Part shown: piece after piece, positions 31,943 through 42,200 of the stretch | Position numbering within the stretch: position 1 is the first letter of the stretch | How the letters are laid out: each line of letters begins with the position of its first letter | NCBI GenBank assembly: GCA_022495995.1 | Contig: JAFEMH010005379.1 | Location: 62,001-126,000 of the forward strand | Length of the DNA stretch: 64,000 bases | Direction: 5' to 3' | From: Adenophora triphylla var. japonica | Lineage: Eukaryota > Streptophyta > Magnoliopsida > Asterales > Campanulaceae | Made by a program: the position numbers and the translations under genes | The notes under the pieces: model-generated | The model's input: the letters and a program-made list of their open reading frames with translations, nothing else | Databases searched by the model: none | What the model was told of the DNA's origin: nothing

Positions 31943-34746
31943 TGCAATAACCCAAAAATTTTCGAGGATTATTTGATAAATTGTTAAATTTTCAATTAGG
32001 CTTTTAGAGGGACTAATAATTATATTGAAGTCCTAGAAATTATATTATGTGGGTATAAATTATTTAGATGAGTTGGGCTTTGGTATTGGGCTTAGGTTTA
32101 ATAAAACCCATTTATTTTATTAGTGAATTTGACCCTTTTTAATTAATAAATGATTTTATTATTTGTTATTCCTTATATTAGTTGGGTTAGAAATTGTGGG
32201 CCAATTGTTTTGGGCTTAAGTTACTTAATGGGCTTAGAATACCTTTTGGGCTAGGTTTAAAAAATAAATAAATAAATAAATAATAATCCAATTATAAATA
32301 TTAGTTCTAAACCTAGGAATCTTATTTTACTAATCAAGGAAAATAGAGAAGGAGAGGCGGCAGGGAGCTGTGAGAGAAAGAGAGCCGTGAGTGAGAGAGG
32401 GGCGGACCAGAGAGAAAGAAGAAAGAAGAACCGTGGCTTGTGGCTTGGAGAAAGCTTGACTTTGTTTGTGAAACCAAACCAAAACCAAGTTAAAGAATTC
32501 TTTCGTTCAATAATTATTGTTCTTAAGTTTAAAGTATAGAAAATTCTAGAAACTCTTGAGATTAGATTGGGGTTTTTATTATGAATATTGTTGATTAATT
32601 AAGAATTAATTTAAGGACATTATATTGATCGAATTATTGATTAAAAACCTTATGTTGATTAGGTTTGGATATGTAATCAAGGGTGTTAACCTAAGGTATT
32701 GCATGCTAGGGTTTATGATGATTGAAATTAGGGTTAAGTGTGTGTCCTGGGTGTGTGTCGTGTATGTGTGCGTGTGTTGTGTAAATATTTTTGAGGTTAA
32801 AACTTGTTTACAAAATTGTTTTGATTAAATATTTCAATGTCAAAAAGGTTTGATTTTAAATAAAAGTGTTTTGGTTAGAAATCTAACCAAGATTAAAAGC
32901 TGAAAATCAGTTTTCCAAACCCTAGTGACCAAACTGTAAATCTGGAAATTAGGGTCTGTTCTGTAAATTTTGAAAGTCAAGGGACTATTCTGTAATTTTT
33001 GAAAGTTAGGAGATTATTCTGTAAATTTTGAAATGTTGAGGGACTGCTTTGTAAAAATCTGAAAGTTGAAGGACTGTTTTGCAAATCTCTGAAAGTCAAA
33101 AGACTTCTTTGTAATTTTAGAAAGTTAAAGGACCTTTTTGCAATTATGAAAACTAAAGGGACTTTTCTAGGAATAAGAAAACTTAAAGAGACTTTTTTTA
33201 GAGTAATGAAAAGTCAAAAGACCTTTAGGAAATTATTTTTAAAAGGGAATAAAAATGTTAAAAATCTAAGGGTAGTTTGGGTAAACCCTAGGAGTGTTTT
33301 GATAGTTATGTGAAGGGTATTTTGGGAGACTCTAGAAGTGGAAAACAAATTGAGACGGAGTTAAATAATAGAATTAACTCATAAGTTAGTGAAGTAAAAT
33401 AAAGTTAAGTTGGGACGGAGTATTAAGTAGTTAATCCGTACTTAACGGATATTATTTATTTATTTGTGTAGATACGATCGGAGTTAGCAATTGTTCGAGT
33501 ACAAACAATCGAGGTAAGGGACTATACATCTTTAAGTTAATTGATTTCCGTTCCGTTTCATTGTTTAGGCTTCCGCATATTTCTTGGCGATGTACGTTTC
33601 TTTAATACGTAAAAGCTGACCTCGCGTCAGTATTTGTTTTGACTCCCTCGTTTACCGTTATTTGCTAATCTTTTGCTATTCGTTTGCTAAATCGTTCTTT
33701 TGGTTTCGTAAATACAGAAAATTATTGTTATTGTGAAAGTTCGTATTCTGTATAAAAATGAGTTTTGATATGATATGATTTTGTTTCATTAATGATCACT
33801 AAGTTAGACAACCTGCTTCGGCGGGGTATATTTGATATTTTGGCCTTCGGGCAAACTTAGTTCACCGCTTCAATGTAGTAGTGGTGGAGTGTTCCGGATA
33901 CACTGTTTAGGACTCTGCGGAGTCAACCTTTGTGCTCCTTGTGGGCTTTTGTTCCCTTTATGGAATTTTGGTTTGATAAGGTCAGTGGACCACTTATGTG
34001 ATCATGATGTCTGTGAATGATTTGATTATCCATAGCTGGTATGGGACAGTTGTAGATAATTAGATCATTCGAGTCAACTTTGTTCAGCTTATCAGTCCTT
34101 TGAATTTCCTTATAATCTGTGAGTGGTTTAGTTAGTTAAAGCTGGTATGGGACAGTTTTAATTAAGTAAATCATTCGAGTCAATTTGAATCGATTTCGTC
34201 ATCATTTGAAACTCCAAAATATTTGTCAACTCAGTTTGTGAAACCATTGAGATTTTGAAAGACATGTGATTTGAGAATTTGTTAAATAATGACTTCGAAT
34301 TTGTACTTCGTTATGTCTTCGATTGTTATTTGAAATTTGTATCGCTCGATATTCCTTCAGGTCAACTCCTCCTTAGTAACCGGAGGGGTAGTATATGAAC
34401 TTACTGGGCATTGTTCGCTCACTCTTTCATCTTCTTTTCTTTCAGATTTCATATAGGAAGAATGTGAAACGGTTCGGGAGTACTTCATAAGGAGTACAAG
34501 GATCGTTTTTAGCTTATTCCATTTTAGAATATTTAGTCAGTTAATGCAGGTATTTGAGAGTTTGTAAGACTTTAAGAATTTTGTTGAGCTAGTGGATTGT
34601 ATCAGCCGTTGAAATTATTACCGTTATCTGTATTTAAGTTATTTCAAATTGTGGTTAGTGTTTGAATTATGGTTTTAGTAGCCGTTGGAGGTTACTTTCT
34701 TATCAATTAAGTATTATTATTGTTGTGAAAAATTGGGGTCGTTACA
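31943..34746 (+). repeat. 3' LTR of the Tekay-like element
   Basis: Starts TGCAATAACCC after the polypurine tract and ends GTTACA. It differs from the left LTR at scattered single sites and a few small indels near 33565-33815. Confidence 0.95.
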
Positions 34747-34751
34747 TCGTA

Positions 34752-35210
34752 TGTCCTTACCATCAATTGGAACTGTGAACCTAGCCCGCGTTTATCGCGA
34801 AACATTACAAGCCGTTAAGCCATATTTGATCCCTAAAGAGTAGCCGGGTTGACAGTTTTGTTTAAACATGCATATAAGTGTCCCTAGTGCAGAAATTTCA
34901 TCTTATTATCATTGATTTAGAGCATGTGGTTAGTGACCCTATAAAATATCTTACCTTGGTGACAATGATTTCCCATATTTCATTCATCTTTCATTATGTG
35001 GTGGAGAATTGTAAGTTAGATGCATCCATGTAATTATAGTCCATGTTCATGATAATTCTTGTAGATTATGTGTGTTGTCAAGATCTGAGACTTGTTGTGC
35101 CAATGGCCTATTATATGAATTGAACAAATCCCAAAAATATTTTCTTTTGTTTTAGTTAGTTAGTTTTTATTTTGTTTTAGTTTTGTTTTACTCGAGGACG
35201 AGCAAAAGAT
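34752..35210. other. Right end of the Athila-like interior
   Basis: Non-coding sequence running to the polypurine tract. It includes ACTCGAGGACGAGCAAAAG, a phrase common before the PPT in Athila/Tat-type elements. Confidence 0.55.
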
Positions 35211-35225
35211 AAGTTTGGGGGTATT
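35211..35225 (+). other. Polypurine tract of the Athila-like element
   Basis: AAGTTTGGGGGTATT directly before TGATGGATG of the 3' LTR. Confidence 0.85.
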
Positions 35226-36883
35226 TGATGGATGTGGTTTTACCCATCCAAAAGATATATCTCCTAGCTTATTTGATGCTCGAAACCTTGAGAATTTAAT
35301 GTATTTTGTTAGTGTTTTGATAGTTCAGGGGTTGATGTGCAACAATGCAGAAAAAGAGGAGAAAAAGCGTACTTTGAAAGTTCAAGGGCCAAAACGTAAA
35401 TCTTGGAAATTCAGGGACCAAACTGGAAATGTGAAAAATTGGAAGGAATTTGATTTATGAAAATTCATGGACTAAAGTGAAAAATAAAATTTCAAGGATC
35501 GAGGTGCAAAAGAATTTATTATAGTGATCAAAGTGCGACTGTGCAATTGCGGAACGAAACGAATACAAAAATGGCCAAGGTAGGAATTGCAAGAAGCAGC
35601 TGGCCGAGAGAAAGAAATCAAAATGGGGCCAAATCTAGGCAAACGGCCGGCCAAGGCTGGAAGGATTGGGGCCAATGCAAGAAGATGGGGCCAAAGCAAG
35701 AAAACTGGGCTGGGCTTTGTTTTGGGCATGGGCGGTCGCTGAATGATGTTTGGGCGATCGCTGAAATAGATTAAAATGGGCCAAATACTCACTGTACAAT
35801 TGGGCGCTCGCGTGGGAAAAATGGGCGACCGCCGACCAAAACTTGTGACGGAATTCAGTCCGTCACAAATAATAAAAACGTGATTTTCAACAGATTTACA
35901 CATAATCAGCAACATATTTCGACAGATTTCTGTGTTTGACTTGGATTTTGACCAGATTTTGGTTTCCAAAAAGGATTTTCACCTCCCTCTTATAAAAAGA
36001 ACCCTAGACTAGTTTTTGTATCATCTTTTGATCTTTTTAATCTTTTGAATATTTTTATTTTTTTATCATTCTCTCTCTATATTTTAGTTCTCTTTATCAT
36101 ATTTTAGGTTTTTATTTTATTTTGAAGATTCAAGGTTAATTTATTTTAATGGTCATTCAAGGCTAAATTATTTGATTCATGGATTGAGGTAAGTAACAAT
36201 TTGATCTTTATGCTAAGGTTTTAATTCTTCCTATCTCTTTTTCGTTCTTGTTCTTCTCAACGACTTTAATTATTGTCTTGAGATCAATTGTATTGACCTT
36301 GCGGAATATACTTTTGATATCTTGAATTTATTTGGATATAAACCGTTGCACTTGCGTGGATGATTTGTAATTTGACCATTGTTGAGAAGAATGGATTCAA
36401 ATGAGGACCTACCGGAAATCAAACGAATCTAGGTTCCATTGTTCTTAAGTTTTTAATTGAAATTCTTGAATGTTTATATTGACCTACCGGAATATATAAA
36501 CGAGATAGAGTTATTAGGGTTCTAATGTTCTTATTGGCCTACCGGAATATATGAACATCTTAACCCTAGGTTTTTGTGAACGAACTCAAGAATGAGATTG
36601 AATTATTTTTACATGAAATAAAAAGCATAAAGTGATAATTGTTATGATCCCCAATCCATGAATCCCTTGTCTCTTGATATCTTTAATTTATTTATTTTGC
36701 TTTCTTAGTTTAATAATTCAACCAATCAAAACCCCCCTTTTTCTTTGTTACTTTTTACACTAATTAAACCAATTTGTTCAACACACAAATCTCTGTGGAT
36801 TCGACCCTTGCTTGTGCATACTACTACAACGGTAGCTAGTACACTTGCTAGGTATTTTATTACAAGTGGATTTTTATCCATCA
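35226..36883 (+). repeat. 3' LTR of the Athila-like element (1658 bp)
   Basis: Full-length partner with the same tracts: ~37-bp repeats at 35385-35520 and GC motifs at 35728-35845. CpG sites differ from the left LTR mostly as C/T changes (for example GGCGGCCGCT versus GGCGATCGCT), as expected from methyl-cytosine decay. Confidence 0.94.
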
Positions 36884-37246
36884 TCTTTGATCCAAAACAT
36901 TTTCACCAACGCTAAATGCCGATTCAACCGCCACCGTTGAAGCGGGAGAGGCTAATACTTCTTTAGCAACTATGGAAAGTATTTGATAAATGTCTTTCCT
37001 TCTTGACCACCATCGTAAAACATCAAATTCATTTGAATTTGGATCTTGATTTAATTCAAAGTTTGTATTGAAATAAGTTTCTAACTCCACGGAAAGGTTT
37101 GATGATGATGAAGATGAACCTCGAGAAGGACCATATTTTTTACTATACAAATTTGCAAAAAAACTATATGGATCCCCACTAGTAAAACTTGGTTGAGAAG
37201 TAGAGGAATCATCTTCATGTTGTTGAAAGGGAGGGGGGGGGACCAA
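36884..37246 (-). pseudogene. hAT-B transposase, dimerisation domain (N-side of the break)
   Basis: A Dimer_Tnp_hAT domain is clear: FDVLRWWSRRKDIYQILSIV, KEVLASPASTVAVESAFSVG and VLDQR just before the insertion point. This region normally dimerises the transposase. It is preceded by a serine-rich linker (about residues 40-55 of the visible frame) and a proline-led start at 37246; there is no BED zinc finger or catalytic core, and the right terminus is only 380 bp away. The protein was therefore shortened by an internal deletion before the Athila-like element landed here. It lies minus-strand, in agreement with the tail at 18529-18692. Confidence 0.88.
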
Positions 37247-37283
37247 ACTAGCTGTTGGAACTTGGGGGGAGCAAATGTAGCCG

Positions 37284-37363
37284 TTGGGCAGCCTTCAGCG
37301 CCCGCCCTAACCACTTGGGCGACCGCCTAAGAGTTTCGGCCAGCTTGGGCGGCCGCTGTAGTC
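37284..37363. repeat. TTGGGCGGCCGC-type motif cluster in hAT-B
   Basis: CTTGGGCGACCGCC (37314) and CTTGGGCGGCCGCTG (37344) lie 30 bp apart, preceded by TTGGGCAGCC and GCGCCCGCCC near 37284. The second is the same 14-mer as in the Athila-like LTR at 19215. Confidence 0.8.
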
Positions 37364-37633
37364 TCAACTCAAGCAACAACGGTCATATGACCGTTACACA
37401 TTTGATTTTAAATGCCGGTTAAACCGGCGGTTAACCGTCGGTTTTAATCGGCGGTTTTAACCGACGATTTATCGGTTTTCAATTTTCTTAAACCGAAACT
37501 GAACCTCCCTAAAACCGGTTTCGGTTAAACGGGTTTCGGTTAACCGTTTTCACCGATTTTGACCGGTTTTGACAGGTTTTGAACCGGCCGGTTCGCCGGT
37601 CCGGTTGAAAAAATGGCCACGTCTAGATTCGCT

Positions 37634-38328
37634 TCCAGTTAAAACAATCGTCGAGAGAGAAAGAAAAGAACGGCAGAGAAACGAAAAAGAAAGCCGTAGA
37701 GAGAGAAGAAAAGAACGGCAAGAGAGAAGCATGCCGTCGTCGCCGACATCCATGGCTGCAGAATCGGCGATTGCAAAGCATGGGCTCTCGATTTCTCGCT
37801 CAGATTGATCGATTATTCTCATCAAACTCAATTTCTTTGACTGAACATTCAAAAAATGCCAAAAGGTAAGACAAATTATTTTTGATTCAAATCTTTTTTT
37901 ATGTTCATTATTTCAGATTATACCATCATTACTTCGAATTCGGATATTTTTAGTGATTCGAGGATGATATTTTCATGATTTCTTTGTGAAATTATTTCAA
38001 TTATTTCTAGGATTTATTTGGTTTTTTTTTATTTTTTATTTTGATCTATTTTTTGAATTTTGATGTTCAATCTTGTGATTCTATGGTCAAAGAAGGACAA
38101 ACAAGAGCTAATTTGCAACTGAAATAATCTAACTCTTCAATTTCTAGAAAAAAGGTAAATCTTACTATTGAAATTATATTTTCTTTTCATTATTCTTAGA
38201 CTCTAGTTTTCATTACTTGTGATTGTATATTTGGTACCATATTTTCTAAGACGGTATGTATTATCTTATTTTTGACTAGTTTATTTTGTTATTTTTTGTA
38301 CGAAATAGCAGACTTGAAGGTTGAAACT
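37634..38328 (+). other. hAT-A 5' region with GA-rich leader and possible intron
   Basis: A purine-rich leader (AGAGAGAAAGAAAAG repeats), an ATGCCAAAAG|GTAAGA exon-donor candidate at about 37855-37870 and a long AT-rich stretch leading to the protein start at 38329. It fits the 5' untranslated exon and intron of a hAT transposase gene; splice use is inferred. Confidence 0.45.
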
Positions 38329-38574
38329 ATGAAAAGATATTTCAAGAGTCTAAGTTGTGAAGAGCCATCACCCTCATCTATTCAATCATCTGAGAATGTA
38401 CAATCTCAATCAGTTTCTTGTCCTAATATCAATGTTCAGCAAGTGGTCCAAGTGTCCATCTTAGTGTTAAATATTAGATTAAGCACCTCTTTTGTAACTA
38501 GTTTTATGGGTGTTTTGATGCCTTTTGGTGCCTTTTTTGTTCAAGTTGAACCTATTATTCAGCTATTGCTATAG
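38329..38574 (+). pseudogene. hAT-A transposase N-terminal fragment
   Basis: Begins MKRYFKSLSCEEPSPSSIQS, the typical short N-terminus of plant TTF-type/hAT transposases (an MxRFFKxxS start followed by a serine-rich linker). Similarity ends within about 45 residues, after which the frame runs through unrelated sequence to a stop at 38574. The zinc finger, RNase H-like core and dimerisation domain are missing. It lies 370 bp from the right inverted terminus, so the element is a deletion derivative with only the gene start left. The assignment rests on a short stretch, hence moderate confidence. Confidence 0.55.
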
Positions 38575-38956
38575 TTGTTTTCTTTTGGTCTTGTAAACAC
38601 TATATACATGATATTCATCTTTTTGGTGCTTATCTATATTAACTATGTTTGATATGTATTTCTATGTTTCAAATATTATACAATATTGTATTGTTATTAC
38701 TTATTTTTTGTATATCAGTTTCAATTAAGTATAACCACTAACTTATAATTTGTGTAAATGTTCAGGTGGTAGTCGATAGTGTTATACATGATCAATGGAA
38801 AGATAGACAACATCAATAGCGTCAGGTTCGTTTTCACGTATAATTTTGTTAATTTGTTAGCATTATTTTTTTGCTTATTAAAGGCCACGAGTTTGTTACT
38901 CTTCAACTTTTGGCACCCACTAAAAAAAAAATCTTGGGTCCGTCACTGCCCAGTCA

Positions 38957-39218
38957 TTTAGTTTATCTACAAGAGTTGCATAAGACAAGGAGAACAAATA
39001 TTTCCTGACAGAAGCAAAACAATATAAGATTTTTTTTGTATAACCATCTGAATGGTTCTCCTATGCATATAGACATTAATCACATGTTTGGAAGTTTTAG
39101 GTACTTTCTAATCTTGCTTACTATAGCATCATATTCATTCCATGATACACGTTAGTATTATATGGCGTCTCTAAAATTTACAAAGGCCAAAAGAGTAATT
39201 TTACCTTATTTACAATCT
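38957..39218. other. Spacer between hAT-A and the STN7 stop codon
   Basis: Presumably holds the STN7 3' untranslated region, read on the minus strand. I see no clear polyadenylation signal that I would trust. Confidence 0.45.
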
Positions 39219-42200
39219 TCATTCCTCTCTAGGAATCCACCTGCTCCACCAATAGCTCTTTCTGCGCTGGTTTAGCCCATCCATGCTTTCATTCAGAGTC
39301 TTCACTACCTTCCTTTGGAGTCTAAGAGCTGAAGCCAGAGCATTCCTGCCTGCACTTGCCTTCTTTTTCGGCTCTATTTCCTGGAAAGAAAAAAAACCCC
39401 GATAAATAATCCCACCATCCCAATGTTATTGTTACTAAGTCTGAAATTGAATGCGCGGAAATTAAGGAAAAAGTAATTGTTATGAGTATGAAAAATAAAG
39501 TATGATAGAGAAAGTGGGCAGGGAGATTTTTGTTATAAGTACGACAAGTGGATCCCATTGACTATTTTGGGTTAGTAACCATAACACTACTGGGACACCC
39601 AAAAAGGATATAAATAACTATAACAATGAGATGGAGGGAGTATCTCTAAAAAAAAAAAAAGATTCTAGCTTTGAGATATCAAAACATACTCTGAGTTCCT
39701 GAAGTTGTGCTTCAGTAAATCCACCATCTTTCTCTGTTCCTGATTTGGCCATCAACTGAATAATCCAGTTGGCAGCTTCCCCATAATCCTGCTGTGTGGC
39801 CCGGTAAGTCTGCAGCCTAAGTTTCTGCATGAATGACAGAGCCAGTAGACCTTCTCTGTCGAAATAGGGATGAGCTAAAGCACCCTTTGCACTAGTTCTT
39901 TGTCGTGCTTTATAACGAACCATTGAAGTTAGAAGTTCCCATCCTATTCCACCATCTAAATCTAACAGCTCGAATCCCTTCCTGAGATCTGCACTGGCAC
40001 GAGGCTCCACGGACTTTCTCCATGCTACTAAGTCATAATCACATCTCTTTAGCTGACGGTTGAATTGTATGAGACCACCGTCTGTTCGTAATGCTGGGAA
40101 TGCCTACAATAACCCAATATTTAAATATATTTTATTGAAGTAACTTAGTAAATACTCCCTCCGTCCCAAAATGATTGTCCCACTTTTTTTGCTTTTATTA
40201 CGAAGGAACTTTGAACAATAATTTTAGATTTATTTAACTATACAAATGAAAATCTAAAACTCATTATTGATACACTATCAATAATACTATCAATTGCAAG
40301 TTTTAGATCTTCATTTGTATAATTAAATCAACCTAAAATTATTGTTCAAAGTTTCTTCGTAATAAATGCAAAAAAAGTGGGACAATCATTTTGGGAAGGA
40401 GGGAGTACTATATACTTCCACCATTCAAGAAAGATAGTCCCACTTTTTGATTTTTCACCAAACAAGTTGTTCCAATTCTAAAAATGACATTAGTTCTAGT
40501 GGAACTTGAAGAAGGTACAAGCATGTAAATCGGTGGCAGAGCCAGAAATTTTTGAAAGGGAAACAAAATTATTTTCATTAATTAAAAGGGAGCAAAAAAA
40601 TCAGTGCATTTTTTTCTTCATACAAACGGGGCATGTTTCAATAAATGATACTAAAATCCCTAAATTCTAACATTCTTTACACTAGTAAAACAAAGAACTT
40701 TAAAACCAAATTGGGAAAAATGACAATTGCATCATTAGGCACTACATAGATATGCCCGTGATGTAAAGCATCATCCATACAAAGTATGACTTGTCAAGTG
40801 GGTCCATTTCCAGACTTGTCAAGGGGGCCCATTACCAGACGGAGGGAGTATATACAATTGCTAAGTGGTATGGATGAGCCTCAATAATACTGAAGTTGCA
40901 TTTATAGGACATATTATGGGACTTACCATTTGTAGGAATATGAGACCGGTGCTATAGATATCAAACCTATCCGGAAGATTCAGCTGATTATATGAAAAAA
41001 ATGGAAATATATTTTAGAAGTCGAAGAGGTCAACCAATAGTTCAGCAAGCAGGAATTGTAACATTGAGGATATGATACCTGCCATAGGACTGGAGAAAGT
41101 GCTGTTGCCACAGGAGCCGATGGTGCAGAGGGAGTCTGTGTGCTCATAATATATTGCTCAGGTGCACAATATCTGAAAGCAGAAAGTTATAAAGAAAAAA
41201 AATCCTATTATAAGAATAAAAAGTATCAGGTTAAGCTGAATAACAGAATAGTGTGTCAAACTTCATAAATAGAGCTAAAGTTAAGTTGTGCGTTAATGCT
41301 CAAGGGTGGTAAGTATAAGAAATATATTTGTACATATTTTATTATTAAAGATTTTTTTATATCTTGTATCAGTTACTTTTCTAAAAGGAATACTATTATA
41401 TACTTTCCTAATTTGATTTATATAGAATATCTCGACAAACACTCTTGCTCTTATATAAATATGAACCTCTTGTTATTACTAAAAGTTTGAGTCATTAGTA
41501 TCAATTATCTCTCTCCCATGTACGAATTGATTTCGTCTAGCCATTCTTTATTATTTTATGGTATCAGAGCCATAATGGACATTTTCCCCCAAAACTTGCG
41601 CCAAAACCCTAAGCCGCCCCTCCCTATCACCACCCCACGCATTCGCCATCAATCATCAAAACCCTACCCTCCTAAATCTCACCACTCTCGGCAAAAACTC
41701 TAAGCTGAAACCCACCCTAAACACCACCACCCACTTGCGCCTTTCCACCTCCAACACCACCATCAACTCAATTCGCTTCCCAACATCAAAACTTTACTCC
41801 TAAATCACCACCACCATCGGCTCAACCCATTAGCTGAAACCTCTCCTTCTCCAACCTCCTTCTCGTCCAACGAAAACCACAACCCTCGCCTCAACCCCTT
41901 GGCCGAAACTTCTTTTTCTCCAATCTCCATCTCAAAAACACAACCCTAGACAAGCCCTCATTATCGAAACCCCTTGCTTCTGCCACCATAAAAAATCTCT
42001 CTCCCTATTCTATTAAACCCTCCTTGTCGAAACCCTTACTTCCGCCACCATCAAAAGTCTCTCCTCCAACCCTCCACCCTTGGCACAAACCAAAGCCGAA
42101 AACCCTTCTACTCCCTCTATATATCAAAAACCCTAATTATGCATCCGCCTCTCTTCCATAACCACCTACCATCAAAACTCTATCCTCTTAAATCATACCA

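Larger units (their letters stand above)
28903..34746 (+). mobile_element. Tekay-like LTR element with 2.8-kb LTRs and a 237-bp interior
   Basis: Two LTRs, 28903-31705 (2803 bp) and 31943-34746 (2804 bp), nearly identical, ending GGGGTCGTTACA; target duplication TCGTA (28898-28902, 34747-34751). The interior of 237 bp starts with a TGGTATCAGAGC primer site and ends with AAGGGGGTAAGAA as polypurine tract, with no protein gene. LTR size, the GTTACA end and the GTTGGTATCAGAGC primer resemble Tekay/Del chromoviruses; that placement is inferred. It can have moved only with proteins supplied by a full-length relative. Confidence 0.95.
18693..36883 (+). mobile_element. Athila-like, gag-only LTR retrotransposon (TR-GAG type), inserted in hAT-B
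   Basis: LTRs at 18693-19957 and 35226-36883, both starting TGATGGATGTGG and ending in TTTTATCCA(T/A)CA, flanked by the 5-bp duplication TCTTT (18688-18692 and 36884-36888). PBS at 19964, PPT GTTTGGGGGTATT before the right LTR. The interior has gag-like fragments with one zinc knuckle, but no protease, RT or integrase even after the two later insertions are removed; its net length is about 5.6 kb. Gag-only elements of the Athila/Tat branch have been described as TR-GAGs; this is my best placement. It would need pol from a relative. Confidence 0.88.
17708..37625 (-). mobile_element. hAT-B: second hAT transposon, inserted in hAT-A
   Basis: Termini CAGACATGGCC (left) and TAGACGTGGCC (right, complement) with 8-bp duplication GGTTCGCT (17700-17707) and GATTCGCT (37626-37633), one mismatch. 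Both sub-terminal regions are dense in CCGGTT-type repeats, usual for hAT ends. The minus strand encodes the C-terminal dimerisation domain of a hAT transposase, now in two parts. Net of insertions it is about 1.7 kb, so most of the transposase is missing and it depended on a helper. Confidence 0.9.
17618..38948 (+). mobile_element. hAT-A: outer hAT transposon of the nest, internally deleted
   Basis: The left end CAGGGACGGACCCA and right end (reverse complement CAGTGACGGACCCA) are matching inverted termini. They are flanked by an 8-bp duplication CCCAGGCA (17610-17617) and CCCAGTCA (38949-38956), differing at one base. Eight-bp duplications and CA-G termini are the hAT hallmark. Without the nested hAT-B the element is about 1.4 kb. 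It keeps a hAT-like protein start (MKRYFKSLS near 38329) but lacks the transposase body, so it is a non-autonomous derivative. Its long present span reflects later insertions only. Confidence 0.9.

Noticed and set aside
29585..34020. Short Cys/Val-rich frames duplicated at 29.6/32.6 kb and 30.8/33.8 kb
   Set aside because: They are the same LTR sequence read twice. No domain or start context supports a gene.
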